Source: Nannocystis punicea
GTDB taxonomy: Bacteria > Myxococcota_A > Polyangia > Nannocystales > Nannocystaceae
Assembly: GCF_026965555.1 (NCBI RefSeq)
Contig: NZ_CP114040.1
Span: 6,882,001 to 6,946,000, forward strand
Length of the DNA: 64,000 bases
Direction: 5' to 3'
Each line of letters begins with the position of its first letter. Positions within the stretch are counted from its first letter, which is position 1. Positions 1 to 7,924 of the stretch are shown here, one piece after another. The notes beneath the pieces are model-generated. The model was given only the letters and a program-made list of their open reading frames with translations, was not told the origin of the DNA and did not search any database. The position numbers and the translations under genes are program-made.

Positions 1-82
1 CACCCGCTCGGAGACCTACCTCTGCAGCTCCGGCTGGCAGTTGATCCGGGTCTGCGCCAACGGCGTCTGCGAAGACTACTGA
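1..82 (+). CDS. C-terminal end of a Cys-containing protein (cut by window edge)
   Basis: Reading from base 2, the frame is open to a TGA at 80-82 and ends ...SSGWQLIRVCANGVCEDY. Three cysteines in 26 residues suggest the tail of a secreted or lipoprotein Cys-rich domain like those later in the window. The start and the rest of the gene lie outside, so no function can be given. Confidence 0.5.
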   Translation, partial: TRSETYLCSSGWQLIRVCANGVCEDY

Positions 83-86
83 GGCG

Positions 87-336
87 TCATTCGCCGCCCG
101 GAATCGGCGCCGCGCTGGTGGCACCCGATGGCGCCCGGTCGTTCGGCTCCGGGCCTCCTGCGGTCGTCAGGTGGGGAGACCCGTCCTTGTCGCCGGCGAC
201 GACGAGCGCGGGCGTCGTCGAGAAGTCGAGGGTCGAGAAGAATGGGTCGTGCTCGGCCGCGTACGGGCTGAGGGCGTCGCCTCTGGCGGGCGCGGCGAGC
301 AGCACGCCCGCCAGGATCCGCGGCTCATGGCGCCTT
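87..336 (-). pseudogene. Remnant of an alpha/beta hydrolase
   Basis: The minus-strand frame ending at 87 reads RILAGVLLAAPARGDALSPY, then a segment containing TTPALVVAGDKDGSPHLTT. This matches my memory of the C-terminal part of chlorophyllase/dienelactone-type alpha/beta hydrolases, where the Asp of the triad sits in 'VVAGDxDxS'. The nucleophile-elbow half is missing upstream. The conserved C-terminus with the catalytic His is also lost, replaced by a short unrelated tail before the TGA. The upstream end abuts the start of the divergent AraC gene. I read it as a decayed fragment; a short expressed ORF from an internal start is possible but unlikely to be active. Confidence 0.45.
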
Positions 337-1258
337 GGTAGCTCCCGCCACCGCCCTCCGATTGGAAGGATCGGACATTTTCGCCGCGAGCGCGCCGCGC
401 CGGCTTGAACGATCGCCGTCGGCGCGCAAGACTACGTGGGTGCCGCCCACGCTGGACGCTGCCGCCGCGACGTTCTCCCTCTCGCGCTTCATCGAGGACG
501 TCCACGTGCTCGTGCCGGCCGCCGGAAGCGCTCGCTACGACCGGCTGCCCGACGGCAGAACGACCCTCGTCTTCCGCGTGATCGAGGAGGGTCGGACGGG
601 CGACGTGTCCGTCGTGGGGCCGCGAATGCGGGCGCTGTTCAAGAACCCCACCGGCATCGCGCGGGCGATCGTCCTGCAGTTCAAGCCAGGTTGGTCGCTG
701 CCGCTCCTCGGCGTCGCAGCGAGCGCGCTCGCGGATCGGATCGTCGCGCTGGAAGACCTCTGGGGCCGCCCGGGCAGCGATCTTTGCCTCGATCTCCTCG
801 CCACGCGGACCCTGCCGCAGATGGTCGACCGGGTCTCCCGCGCGATCGCGGCTCGGACCCACCGCACCTTCGAACCGTCCTCGGCCCGGCTCGCGCGCCG
901 CGCGGTGCACCTGTTCGAACGAGGCGAGGCTCGGGTCGAGAGCGTGGCGGAGCGGCTCGGCGTCACTGCGCGACACCTCCGCCGCGCCTTCACCGAGAGC
1001 GTCGGCATCGGCCCGAAGGACTTCGCGCGGACGGTCCGCCTGCAGCGCGCAGTGCGGCTGGCGGCGACGTCGCAGGACTGGGCGCGCATCGCCGCAGACG
1101 CGGGCTATTACGACCAGGCGCACTTCATCACCGACTTCCGGGAGCTCGTCGGCCTCACCCCGGGCGCCTTCCTGAAGCGTGTCGGCGATCGCGGTCGGTT
1201 CGACCCCGGACCACGCGGCGAGGACGGCGGATCGGTCACAATCCACGCAGCTGGGTGA
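335..1258 (+). CDS. AraC-family transcriptional regulator with DUF6597 N-terminal domain
   Basis: The N-terminal half carries the signature of the DUF6597 sensor domain: a 'PDGRTTLVF' segment, 'AIVLQFKPGWSLPLLGV', then 'LADRIVALEDLWG'. The C-terminal ~100 residues form a two-helix-turn-helix AraC domain, with first helix around 'VESVAERLGVTARHLRRAF' and second around 'ARIAADAGYYDQAHFITDF'. The start is uncertain: TTG at 335 gives 307 residues, while in-frame GTG at 440 gives 272, nearer the usual length. Neither has a clear ribosome binding site. It stands beside a hydrolase remnant that it may once have controlled; its present target is unknown. Confidence 0.8.
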   Translation: MVAPATALRLEGSDIFAASAPRRLERSPSARKTTWVPPTLDAAAATFSLSRFIEDVHVLVPAAGSARYDRLPDGRTTLVFRVIEEGRTGDVSVVGPRMRALFKNPTGIARAIVLQFKPGWSLPLLGVAASALADRIVALEDLWGRPGSDLCLDLLATRTLPQMVDRVSRAIAARTHRTFEPSSARLARRAVHLFERGEARVESVAERLGVTARHLRRAFTESVGIGPKDFARTVRLQRAVRLAATSQDWARIAADAGYYDQAHFITDFRELVGLTPGAFLKRVGDRGRFDPGPRGEDGGSVTIHAAG

Positions 1259-2090
1259 TTCGTGCGCTCGTGCGCTCCAGCAGTTCGGCGCTATCGAGGC
1301 GCGTGACCGCGAGGTCCGCCGCGCGGGCGAGATCCGCCAGGGCGCCCTCGCTGTCGCCGCGCGCGAGCCGGGCCTCGGCGCGTAGCTCGAGCACGTGCGC
1401 GACCGTACTCCACACCTCGTACAGCGTGAACAGTCGATCCGCCTCGGCGCTCGCCTGCTCGTGCCCGGGCGCCTCGACGAGCACGTCGAACCACGCGTAG
1501 GCCGCCTCGACGGAGTCGTGCGGCTCGCACGAGCGCGCGATGTCGACGAGCACGGCGACGCGTGCGTCGGCGGTCTTCGCCCGGGCCAGCCGCCGCTGCT
1601 GCACCTGGCCCGCGCGCTCGCGGTTGCCGGCGCGAGCACACGCGCCCTCGAGGGCCGCGAGCGCGGCGGGATCGTGGTCGACGAGCGTGAGCGCCGCGTC
1701 GACGGCCTCCTCGGAGCGCAGCCCGTCGAAGGTGGCGAGTACGTCGGCGTGCGCGACGACGATCTCGACCGCGCGGCGCTGCACGGCGGGCTGCGCGGCC
1801 AGCACGTGGCGGTTGCGTGCCACGTCGACGAGCAGGAGGTTCGCGCACCAGCCGAAGAAATCGCTGGCGAGGCGCTCGACGGCGATCGGTACGAGCAGCG
1901 AGCGCTCGTCGTCGGTCGGACTCTGGCTGAGCAGCATCTCGATCTGTGCCACGTCGAGCGAGCCCGCCGGCGCGCTCATCGCCCGCGAGTAACGGGCGGT
2001 GAGCCCGGTCCTGTCGTCGTGCACGTCGTTGTAGCCGAGCATCTGATTGAGCGAGCGCGACAGGTCGAGCTTCGGCCGCGGCTTCTTCAT
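1236..2090 (-). CDS. Hypothetical protein with CdiI-like N-terminal half and TPR-like C-terminal half
   Basis: The 284-residue product starts MKKPRPKLDLSRSLNQMLGY. Residues about 30-70, including 'LDVAQIEMLLSQS' and 'SLLVPIAVERL', resemble contact-dependent inhibition immunity proteins, which have 'L..eDlR.LIgQ..gl.yLvPlAle.L'. The second half is Ala/Arg-rich helical pairs ('ALEGACARAGNRERAGQVQQ', 'RGDSEGALADLARAADLAV') that look like TPR repeats. No CdiA/CdiB or toxin gene is nearby, so it would be an orphan immunity-like protein. ATG at 2090 is preferred over a GTG two codons upstream. Its tail overlaps the end of the convergent AraC gene by 23 bases. The assignment rests on pattern memory and is weak. 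Confidence 0.45.
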   Translation of the reverse strand: MKKPRPKLDLSRSLNQMLGYNDVHDDRTGLTARYSRAMSAPAGSLDVAQIEMLLSQSPTDDERSLLVPIAVERLASDFFGWCANLLLVDVARNRHVLAAQPAVQRRAVEIVVAHADVLATFDGLRSEEAVDAALTLVDHDPAALAALEGACARAGNRERAGQVQQRRLARAKTADARVAVLVDIARSCEPHDSVEAAYAWFDVLVEAPGHEQASAEADRLFTLYEVWSTVAHVLELRAEARLARGDSEGALADLARAADLAVTRLDSAELLERTSARITQLRGL

Positions 2091-2373
2091 CGCCACACGC
2101 TCGCACGGTCAGCCGGCATCGAGCAAGGACTCGCTGTCGCGCAGCGCCATCGTCGTGCCGAGGGGCCGCGCACCCTGCACCCCGTCGGCCCTCGGATACC
2201 GCTTTCAGGCCGATGTCGTCACGGCGCGGCAGGCCGAACGCCTACGCGCGCTCTGGCTGCCGCGGCCAGCTCCGACGAAGCGGTCCAGACGATCATGAAA
2301 TCGATCGTATGACTCACCGCGCTCCTCAAGGCATTCGTGCCCATGGCAGCGAGAGTGGCCTCATCGAAGCCCT

Positions 2374-2763
2374 TCACACGGGGCCGAACCCGATCAGGCC
2401 GGCGCAGAGCCATAGATTTACTGCGACAATGCCGAGGAGCCAGCGCCACCACGTCGCTTGTCCCCTCGTGGCCACGAAGAACAGGGCGATCGCAAGGGCG
2501 ACGGCGCCCGCGATTGCGAGCTTGAACGTCCAGGTAAAGTATGGCCCCGTGCCGATCAAGCCGACGAACGCGCCGAAGGAGCCCAGGAACGAGACAAACA
2601 CGGAGTTTGTCAAGGAGCTCAGCGGATCCATATGAAAGTGCGTCACGCCGTGCACCGCCAAGATCAGCACCCCGCAGGCCCACCCCAGAGCGACCACCTG
2701 GAATGCCCGGGGCAGCGTGGAGCCCTGGCTCACCCGCGAATCGGGGATGTCGAGATTGGTCAT
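2374..2763 (-). CDS. Small integral membrane protein of unknown function
   Basis: The 129-residue product has about three to four hydrophobic segments (VVALGWACGVLILAVHGV; SVFVSFLGSFGAFVGLIG; LAIAGAVALAIALFFVA; WLLGIVAVNLWLCAGLIGF) separated by short polar loops, so it is almost certainly an inner-membrane protein. A good ribosome binding site (AAGGAG, about 8 bases upstream) supports ATG at 2763. Its ATG overlaps the TGA of the preceding short reading frame as ATGA, which suggests translational coupling. I do not recognise the family. Confidence 0.7.
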   Translation of the reverse strand: MTNLDIPDSRVSQGSTLPRAFQVVALGWACGVLILAVHGVTHFHMDPLSSLTNSVFVSFLGSFGAFVGLIGTGPYFTWTFKLAIAGAVALAIALFFVATRGQATWWRWLLGIVAVNLWLCAGLIGFGPV

Positions 2764-3068
2764 GCGGAGCGCTCCTTCGCCTCTGCCCGACGCGCCGCGG
2801 GGCGACGCCGAGCGCGACGACTCACCTTGCTCTTATGGTCGGCCGCCCACTTCTCGAGCGCCCCAGCGCAATGGGACGGAGCGTCGTCGCAATACGCGCC
2901 CGTGGTGAAGTGACATCCGCGGACCTCGTCGTCCATACGACCGACGCTAGCACGATGTCGTCGGGGGTTGACGTCCACCTTGCGGAGGAGGCCGACCACC
3001 GTCTCGACGAAGAGCGGCGCTGCGCTCGTGGTCCTGCCCGCGCCAAACACGCACGGAGCGCGGTTCAT
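2760..3068 (-). CDS. Possible 102-residue protein coupled to the downstream membrane protein
   Basis: An ATG at 3068 opens a frame whose TGA (2760-2762) overlaps the ATG of the downstream membrane-protein gene. The middle part, 'MDDEVRGCHFTTGAYCDDAP', looks protein-like and the tail is Arg/Ala-rich. Third codon positions are mostly G/C, but that is weak evidence in this genome. No family is recognised. The ATGA junction is the main reason to keep it; it may be chance. Confidence 0.35.
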   Translation of the reverse strand: MNRAPCVFGAGRTTSAAPLFVETVVGLLRKVDVNPRRHRASVGRMDDEVRGCHFTTGAYCDDAPSHCAGALEKWAADHKSKVSRRARRRPAARRAEAKERSA

Positions 3069-3387
3069 TCCCGCCCAGGTCGGCGCCTGGCCGAGGAAGG
3101 CGACGGCCGACCGTGGTGCTGGCCGTCTGGCTCGCGCCAGCGGGCCGTGACGGCTCAGGGCCCGCTGTCGCCGCAGGCCTCGGCCTGCACCGGCGGTTCC
3201 GCGGCTGGCAGGGTCAGCGTCCGCATGGATCGCCCTGGTCGCCTCGTGGCTTGCGAGGCCGACCGCGAAACGATCGCTCCCCGGCCTTCCCGTGGCTCCT
3301 GGCCCTCGGGTTCGTGCGTCGCCCGCCTATTGTCGAAGTTCGAGTCGTCTTGCGATTCGCGGCACGACCAGGCCGGGGACGGTCGCG
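3069..3387. other. Intergenic stretch without a supported gene
   Basis: Between the possible small ORF and the pyrophosphatase I see only short overlapping frames on both strands, with no start plus ribosome binding site and no recognisable motif. No repeat of the GACATGTC family is present here. Confidence 0.4.
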
Positions 3388-3909
3388 CTATTTCTGCCCC
3401 GCCTCGAGCAGCGAACGCGCCGCCTCGGGGCCGAGCCGTGAGAGCACCCGGAATTGCTTGCCCTCGAGCTCGTTGTAGTGGACGAAGAATCGCTCGAGCT
3501 CGGTCAGGGTGCGCGGATTCAGGTCCTCGAGCCGCCGGACGGGCTCGTGGTCCCGCGAGGCCGCGCTGACGGCGAGGAAGCGGTCGTTGCGGACCGGCGG
3601 CTGGCCGGCGACCGCCTGTTCGGCGGTGATCACCCCGAGGAGCCGGGCCCGGATCAGGCACCCGGCGAACGAGGGTTCGTCGGTGATCACGAACACGTCG
3701 AGGGGGTCACCGTCGGCGCCCGCGGTGCCGGGCACGAACCCGAAGTCGAGCGGGAACGCCATGCCGACCGGCAGCACCTTGTGCAGGGTGAACACGCCCT
3801 GCGCCGGGTCCCACTTGTACTTGGTGCGCCGGCCGGCCGGCGTCTCGATGACCGCGTGGATGTCGTCGGCGACGAACGGCGGGATCCGTGCCAACTTGTC
3901 GCGCGACAT
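3388..3909 (-). CDS. ppa: Inorganic pyrophosphatase, family I
   Basis: The enzyme hydrolyses pyrophosphate to phosphate in the cytoplasm, pulling nucleotide and polymer synthesis forward. The 173-residue length fits family I soluble pyrophosphatases (about 170-180). Visible motifs are 'ETPAGRRTKYKWD' near residue 22, 'MAFPLDFGFVPGT' and the metal-binding signature D-G-D-P-L-D at residues 66-71. ATG at 3909 is chosen because the family sequence begins right there; an upstream in-frame start at 4026 would add an unrelated Arg/Pro-rich extension. It is divergent from the dehydrogenase gene, with about 146 bases between the starts. Confidence 0.9.
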   Translation of the reverse strand: MSRDKLARIPPFVADDIHAVIETPAGRRTKYKWDPAQGVFTLHKVLPVGMAFPLDFGFVPGTAGADGDPLDVFVITDEPSFAGCLIRARLLGVITAEQAVAGQPPVRNDRFLAVSAASRDHEPVRRLEDLNPRTLTELERFFVHYNELEGKQFRVLSRLGPEAARSLLEAGQK

Positions 3910-4055
3910 GCACGATTCATAGCACTGCCCGGACCGGCGTCGAATCGGCGGACTCGACCGTGCTCCCGGCGAGGGCACATACGGATGAGTCCGCAAGCCC
4001 CGGTATTTTTCCGATCGGCCTACCACGCGGGCGGCACTCGAGTCATGCCTCGGCC

Positions 4056-5225
4056 ATGAAAGCTCTGCGCTACCACGGCACCCGCGACGTGCGGATCGAG
4101 ACGGTCCCCGATCCTCAGCTGGCGGACGCGCGCGACATGATCGTCAAGGTCACCTCTTGCGCGATCTGCGGCTCGGACCTCCACCTCTACGACGGCCTCA
4201 TACCGACGCTGCAGAAGGGCGACATCCTCGGCCACGAGTTCATGGGCGAAGTGGTCGAGGTCGGTCGCGAGGTGCGCGCGGTGAAGAAGGGCGATCGGGT
4301 GGTCGTGCCGTTCAACATCAGCTGCGGCGACTGCTTCTTCTGCAAGCGGCAGCTGTGGTCGCTGTGCGACCGCAGCAACCCCAACGCCGCCGTGGCGACC
4401 AAGCAGTTCGGCGCCGCACCGGCCGGTCTGTTCGGCTATTCGCACATGTTCGGCGGCTACCCGGGCGGCCAGGCCGAGTATGTGCGGGTGCCGTTCGCCG
4501 ACGTCAACCACTTCAAGATCGAGAGCGACCTCAGCGACGAGCAGGTGCTGTTCATCGGCGACATCTTCTCGACCGGCTTCATGGCGGTCGAGGTGTGCGG
4601 CGTGCAGGAGGGCGACGTCGTGGCGGTGTGGGGCTGCGGGCCGGTCGGTCTGTTCGCGCTGAAGAGCGCGAAGATGCTTGGCGCCGAGCGGGTGATCGCC
4701 ATCGACCGCTTCCCCGAGCGCCTCGAGCTGGCGCGCACCCAGTGCGGCGCCACCCCGATCGACTACGAGAAGTCGGACGTCATCGAGGTCCTCAAGGAGT
4801 TCACCAGCGGGCGCGGGCCGGACATCTGCATCGACGCCGTGGGCATGGAGGCGCACGGCCACGGCCTCGAGTTCTGGTCCGACCGGGTCAAGCAGGCCGT
4901 CGGCCTCCAGCCGGACCGGCCGATCGCCCTCCGCCAGGCGGTCATGGCCTGCCGCAAGGGCGGCACCCTCTCGGTCCCCGGCGTCTACGGCGGCCCCATC
5001 GACCACTTCCCGTTCGGCGCCGCCTTCAACAAGGGGCTCAACCTCAAGATGGGCCAGACGCACACCCACCGCTACGCGCCGGCCCTGCTCCAGCGGATCT
5101 CCGCCGGCGAGATCGACCCGTCGTTCGTCATCACCCACCGCCTCCACCTCGAGGAGGCGCCGAAGGGCTACGACATCTTCCAGCACAAGAAAGAGGGCTG
5201 CATCAAGGTCGTGCTGAAGCCGTGA
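4056..5225 (+). CDS. Zinc-dependent alcohol dehydrogenase (formaldehyde dehydrogenase-like, MDR family)
   Basis: A 389-residue medium-chain dehydrogenase/reductase. The catalytic zinc site is seen in 'CAICGSDLHLYDG' and 'GHEFMGEVVEVG', the structural zinc Cys cluster in 'CGDCFFCKRQLWSLC', and the NAD(P)-binding Rossmann motif in 'VWGCGPVGLFALKSAK'. Length and the insertion around 'FSHMFGGYPGGQAEYVRVP'-type sequence fit glutathione-independent formaldehyde dehydrogenase-like enzymes, but the substrate cannot be fixed from sequence. Start ATG at 4056 matches the family N-terminus (MKALRYHGTRDVRIE). The gene is followed by a strong hairpin at 5239-5268. Confidence 0.88.
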   Translation: MKALRYHGTRDVRIETVPDPQLADARDMIVKVTSCAICGSDLHLYDGLIPTLQKGDILGHEFMGEVVEVGREVRAVKKGDRVVVPFNISCGDCFFCKRQLWSLCDRSNPNAAVATKQFGAAPAGLFGYSHMFGGYPGGQAEYVRVPFADVNHFKIESDLSDEQVLFIGDIFSTGFMAVEVCGVQEGDVVAVWGCGPVGLFALKSAKMLGAERVIAIDRFPERLELARTQCGATPIDYEKSDVIEVLKEFTSGRGPDICIDAVGMEAHGHGLEFWSDRVKQAVGLQPDRPIALRQAVMACRKGGTLSVPGVYGGPIDHFPFGAAFNKGLNLKMGQTHTHRYAPALLQRISAGEIDPSFVITHRLHLEEAPKGYDIFQHKKEGCIKVVLKP

Positions 5226-5238
5226 TCTTCGGTGACCG

Positions 5239-5268
5239 AAAGGACATGCGCTTCAGGGCATGTCCTTT
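5239..5268. terminator. Bidirectional terminator-like palindrome of the GACATGTC family
   Basis: An 11-base perfect stem (AAAGGACATGC / GCATGTCCTTT) with an 8-base loop and a short T run lies between convergent genes: the dehydrogenase ending at 5225 and the kinase ending at 5253. The left arm and the loop start lie outside the kinase frame, but the right arm overlaps the last codons of the kinase (its product ends ...QKDMP). Stem plus T/A tails on both sides suggest termination in both directions. Confidence 0.7.
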
Positions 5269-6569
5269 TGGCCATTCGAAGCGTGCGGTCCGCCGCCCGG
5301 GTCCTCGCCGTTCGCCTCCGGCGGCTCGACCAGCGGCAGCGCCAGGCGAAAGCAGGCCCCGGGGCCGTCGGGGTCCTCGACCGTCAGCGCCCCGCCGTGG
5401 GCCTGCACGATGCTGCGCGCCAGGTACAGGCCGAGGCCGAGGCCGATCGACTGCGGGCCGGCGGCGAAGCGGTCGAACAGGGTCGGCCGGAGCTCCGCCG
5501 GGATCCCCGGGCCGAAGTCGCGGACGCGGAGGACCGTCCAGTCGGCGCCCTCGGCCCGCTCGTTGCGGATCGTCAGAGACATGGGAGCGCCCTCCGGCGA
5601 GTGCGAGACCGCGTTGTGCAGCAGGTTCTCGAGCCCCTGGCGCAGGGTGTCGGGATCGGCGCGCACGCGCAGCTGCGCGGGCGCCTCGAGCTCGATCTCG
5701 TGGCCGCCGGTGGCGAACAGCGCGGCGGTGCTGCGGGCGAGCTCGACGAGGTCGACGTCCTGCAGCTTCGGGTCGAACAGGCCGCGCTCGATCCGCTCGA
5801 CGCTGAGGAGGCAGGTCAGCACCCGCTCGAGCCGCTCGACCGCGCGGACTGCCTTGCCCAGCTCGGCGATGTCCGCCGCGCGCGACTCGGCCTGCGCCCG
5901 CGCCGACAGCACCTGCAGCCGCGCGCTGAGGGGCGTCACCAGGTTGCGCAGGTCGTGGGCCACCACCGACACCAGCTCCTCCGCGGTCCGCTGGCGCGCG
6001 CGCTCGGCCGCGGCGCGGGTGGCCTCCTCGACCAGCTCGGCGCGGTGGGTCACGACGCCGACCCAGTGCGCGACGGCGGCCAGGAACTCGAGGTCTCCCC
6101 ACTGGTACATGTTCTTCGCCGCGGACACGACCAGCAGCACCCCGCGGCGCCTGCCCTGGACCTCGATCGGCACGCCGATCGCAGACTGTACCTTCAGCAC
6201 CTCGCGGATGCCGGGCAGCTCCTCGCGGTCGGCCGCCACGTCGTCGCAGATGTAGCGCTTGCCGGTGCGGAAAACTTCGACCGCGCGCCCGCCGTTGGCC
6301 AGCGGCAGGCGGTCGAGGCCGATCGCGCGCTGCTGGCGGGCCATCGGCATGTCGTTGGTCCCGACCGCCACCAGCGAATCGCTGCCGGGGTCGTGCAGGA
6401 ACGCGTCGATCTTGTCGGTGACGATCACCGTCGTCAGCACCTCGCAGGCCTCCATGAGGGTCTCGCGGACCGACGTCACCGGCAGCGCGAGCAGGCGCGT
6501 CAGCGTCACGAACAGCGGCGGCTCCGGCGCGCGTTCGCCGGCGGCGGTGTCGGGCTCCTCGCTCATCAT
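5253..6569 (-). CDS. GAF-domain sensor histidine kinase
   Basis: A 438-residue cytoplasmic kinase without membrane segments. A GAF domain spans about residues 25-190 ('SAIGVPIEVQGRRRGVLLVV' is its core). The dimerisation/phosphoacceptor helix has the H-box 'VSVVAHDLRNLVTPLSA'. The ATPase has the N-box 'QGLENLLHNAVSHSP', G1 'VRDFGPGIP' and G2 'GLGLGLYLARSIVQAHGG'. No receiver domain is attached and no response regulator is adjacent, so it is an orphan kinase. Start ATG at 6569 (or the next codon, 6566) is preferred; the upstream open frame is Arg/Pro-rich and non-conserved in appearance. The last codons form part of the 5239-5268 hairpin. Confidence 0.85.
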   Translation of the reverse strand: MMSEEPDTAAGERAPEPPLFVTLTRLLALPVTSVRETLMEACEVLTTVIVTDKIDAFLHDPGSDSLVAVGTNDMPMARQQRAIGLDRLPLANGGRAVEVFRTGKRYICDDVAADREELPGIREVLKVQSAIGVPIEVQGRRRGVLLVVSAAKNMYQWGDLEFLAAVAHWVGVVTHRAELVEEATRAAAERARQRTAEELVSVVAHDLRNLVTPLSARLQVLSARAQAESRAADIAELGKAVRAVERLERVLTCLLSVERIERGLFDPKLQDVDLVELARSTAALFATGGHEIELEAPAQLRVRADPDTLRQGLENLLHNAVSHSPEGAPMSLTIRNERAEGADWTVLRVRDFGPGIPAELRPTLFDRFAAGPQSIGLGLGLYLARSIVQAHGGALTVEDPDGPGACFRLALPLVEPPEANGEDPGGGPHASNGQKDMP

Positions 6570-6931
6570 GCGCACGGCCGGCCGTGCGAACTTAAAGCTA
6601 TGGCCAAGCCTCGCGGATTGGCGAGCCGCGGGACCGCGACGCTCCGGCGCGGCCGCGGGAACCTCGCGCGAGGGGATCGCCGCGATCCTGCGACGGGGCG
6701 CGGGCGCGGGAGACGCCTCGCCCGCGCGCTGCGCCGGTCGGGAAAAACCCCGGGGACCTCGCCTCGCCGGCCCACACCGTCGCCGCCCCGCCCGAGCCCG
6801 CAGCGCGCTCCCGACCGCCGGGCGCGCTGCTGTGATTGCCTGAAGGACATGTCCTTTATGACATATCATGGGTGACCGACCCCGCCGGCCGCTGCTGGCG
6901 CGCGGACGGATCGCCGGCATACTGCGCGGCC
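6570..6931. other. Divergent intergenic region with a 14-base palindrome
   Basis: No gene is supported. It should hold promoters for the kinase (minus) and the oxidoreductase operon (plus). A perfect palindrome AAGGACATGTCCTT lies at 6843-6856, followed by TATGACATATCATG, which repeats the ATG-ACAT theme. This is a member of the dispersed GACATGTC family but here, unlike at 5239, it is upstream of both genes, so it could be an operator rather than a terminator. Confidence 0.55.
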
Positions 6932-7924
6932 ATGAGACGGCGAGGCGAATCGAGGGTCGCGGTCGTCACCGGCGCCTCGAGCGGGCTCGGGCGGGCGACC
7001 GCCTATCGGCTGGCGGAGCGCGGCTGCCGGGTGGCAGTGGCGGCGCGCCGCGTCGACGAGCTCGAGCGCACCGCGGCGGGCTGCGGCGAGCGCGGCGGCC
7101 AGGCGCTGGTAGTGCCGACCGACGTCACCCGCGAGGACGCGGTGATGCGGCTCGCGGACACGACGCTGTCGACCTGGGGCCGCATCGACGTGTGGATCAA
7201 CAACGCCGGCGTCACCCTGTTCGCCCCGCTCGAGGGCGGGGCGCTCGCGGATCACCGGCGGGTGCTCGAGACCAACCTCTTCGGCGCGATCCACGGCGCG
7301 CGCGCCGTGGTCCCGGTGTTTCGCCGCCAGCGGCGAGGCACGCTCATCAACATCGGCTCGGTGCTCAGCAAGATCGGCCACCCCTTCGTGCCGTCCTACG
7401 TGATCAGCAAGTTCGCCGTGCACGGCCTGACGGAGGCGCTGCGCGTCGAGCTGGCCGAGTACCCCGACATCCACGTGTGCACCGCCTTCCCCTACGCGAT
7501 CGACACCCCGCACTTCCAGGTCGCGGCCAACGACCTCGGCCGCCACGTCCACGCCATGCCGCCGGTGCAATCGCCGGAGAAGGTCGCGCGCGCGGTGGTC
7601 GACCTCGTCGATCATCCCCGGCGCCAGAGCTTCGTGCCGAAGATCGCCGAGCTCGGCCTCGTGATCCACCGCTTCTTCCCGCGCACCCTGGAGCGGCTGC
7701 TGTACCGCGCGCTCGGTCGGTTCCACCTCGGCGCCGGCGAGCCGCCGGTCGAGGGCAACCTGTTCCGCCCGGCCGACGAGGACGCGGCGGTGCACGGGCG
7801 CCGCCCGCCGCGGATCGGCGCGCCCTCGTTCATCGCCTGGACCGGGCGCGAGATCCTCCGCATCGAGGCCGACGCAGTCCGCCACCGCCTCCGCCGATGG
7901 CACGTGCTGCCTACGACGCCGTGA
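6932..7924 (+). CDS. Short-chain dehydrogenase/reductase, classical type
   Basis: A 330-residue SDR. The cofactor motif TGASSGLG is at residues 13-20, NNAG near 91, and the catalytic Tyr156/Lys160 in 'SYVISK'. An extended C-terminal part ('FFPRTLERLLYRALGRFHLG') resembles the membrane-associating tail of SDRs that act on lipids or sterol-like substrates. The cofactor is likely NADP given the Arg-rich segment after the first beta strand. The stop lies 28 bases inside the next gene, which points to an operon with the FAD oxidoreductase. The substrate is unknown. Confidence 0.85.
   Translation: MRRRGESRVAVVTGASSGLGRATAYRLAERGCRVAVAARRVDELERTAAGCGERGGQALVVPTDVTREDAVMRLADTTLSTWGRIDVWINNAGVTLFAPLEGGALADHRRVLETNLFGAIHGARAVVPVFRRQRRGTLINIGSVLSKIGHPFVPSYVISKFAVHGLTEALRVELAEYPDIHVCTAFPYAIDTPHFQVAANDLGRHVHAMPPVQSPEKVARAVVDLVDHPRRQSFVPKIAELGLVIHRFFPRTLERLLYRALGRFHLGAGEPPVEGNLFRPADEDAAVHGRRPPRIGAPSFIAWTGREILRIEADAVRHRLRRWHVLPTTP

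Noticed and set aside
1236..2090. Complete contact-dependent inhibition system
   Set aside because: Only an immunity-like protein is seen; no CdiA, CdiB or toxin domain within the window.
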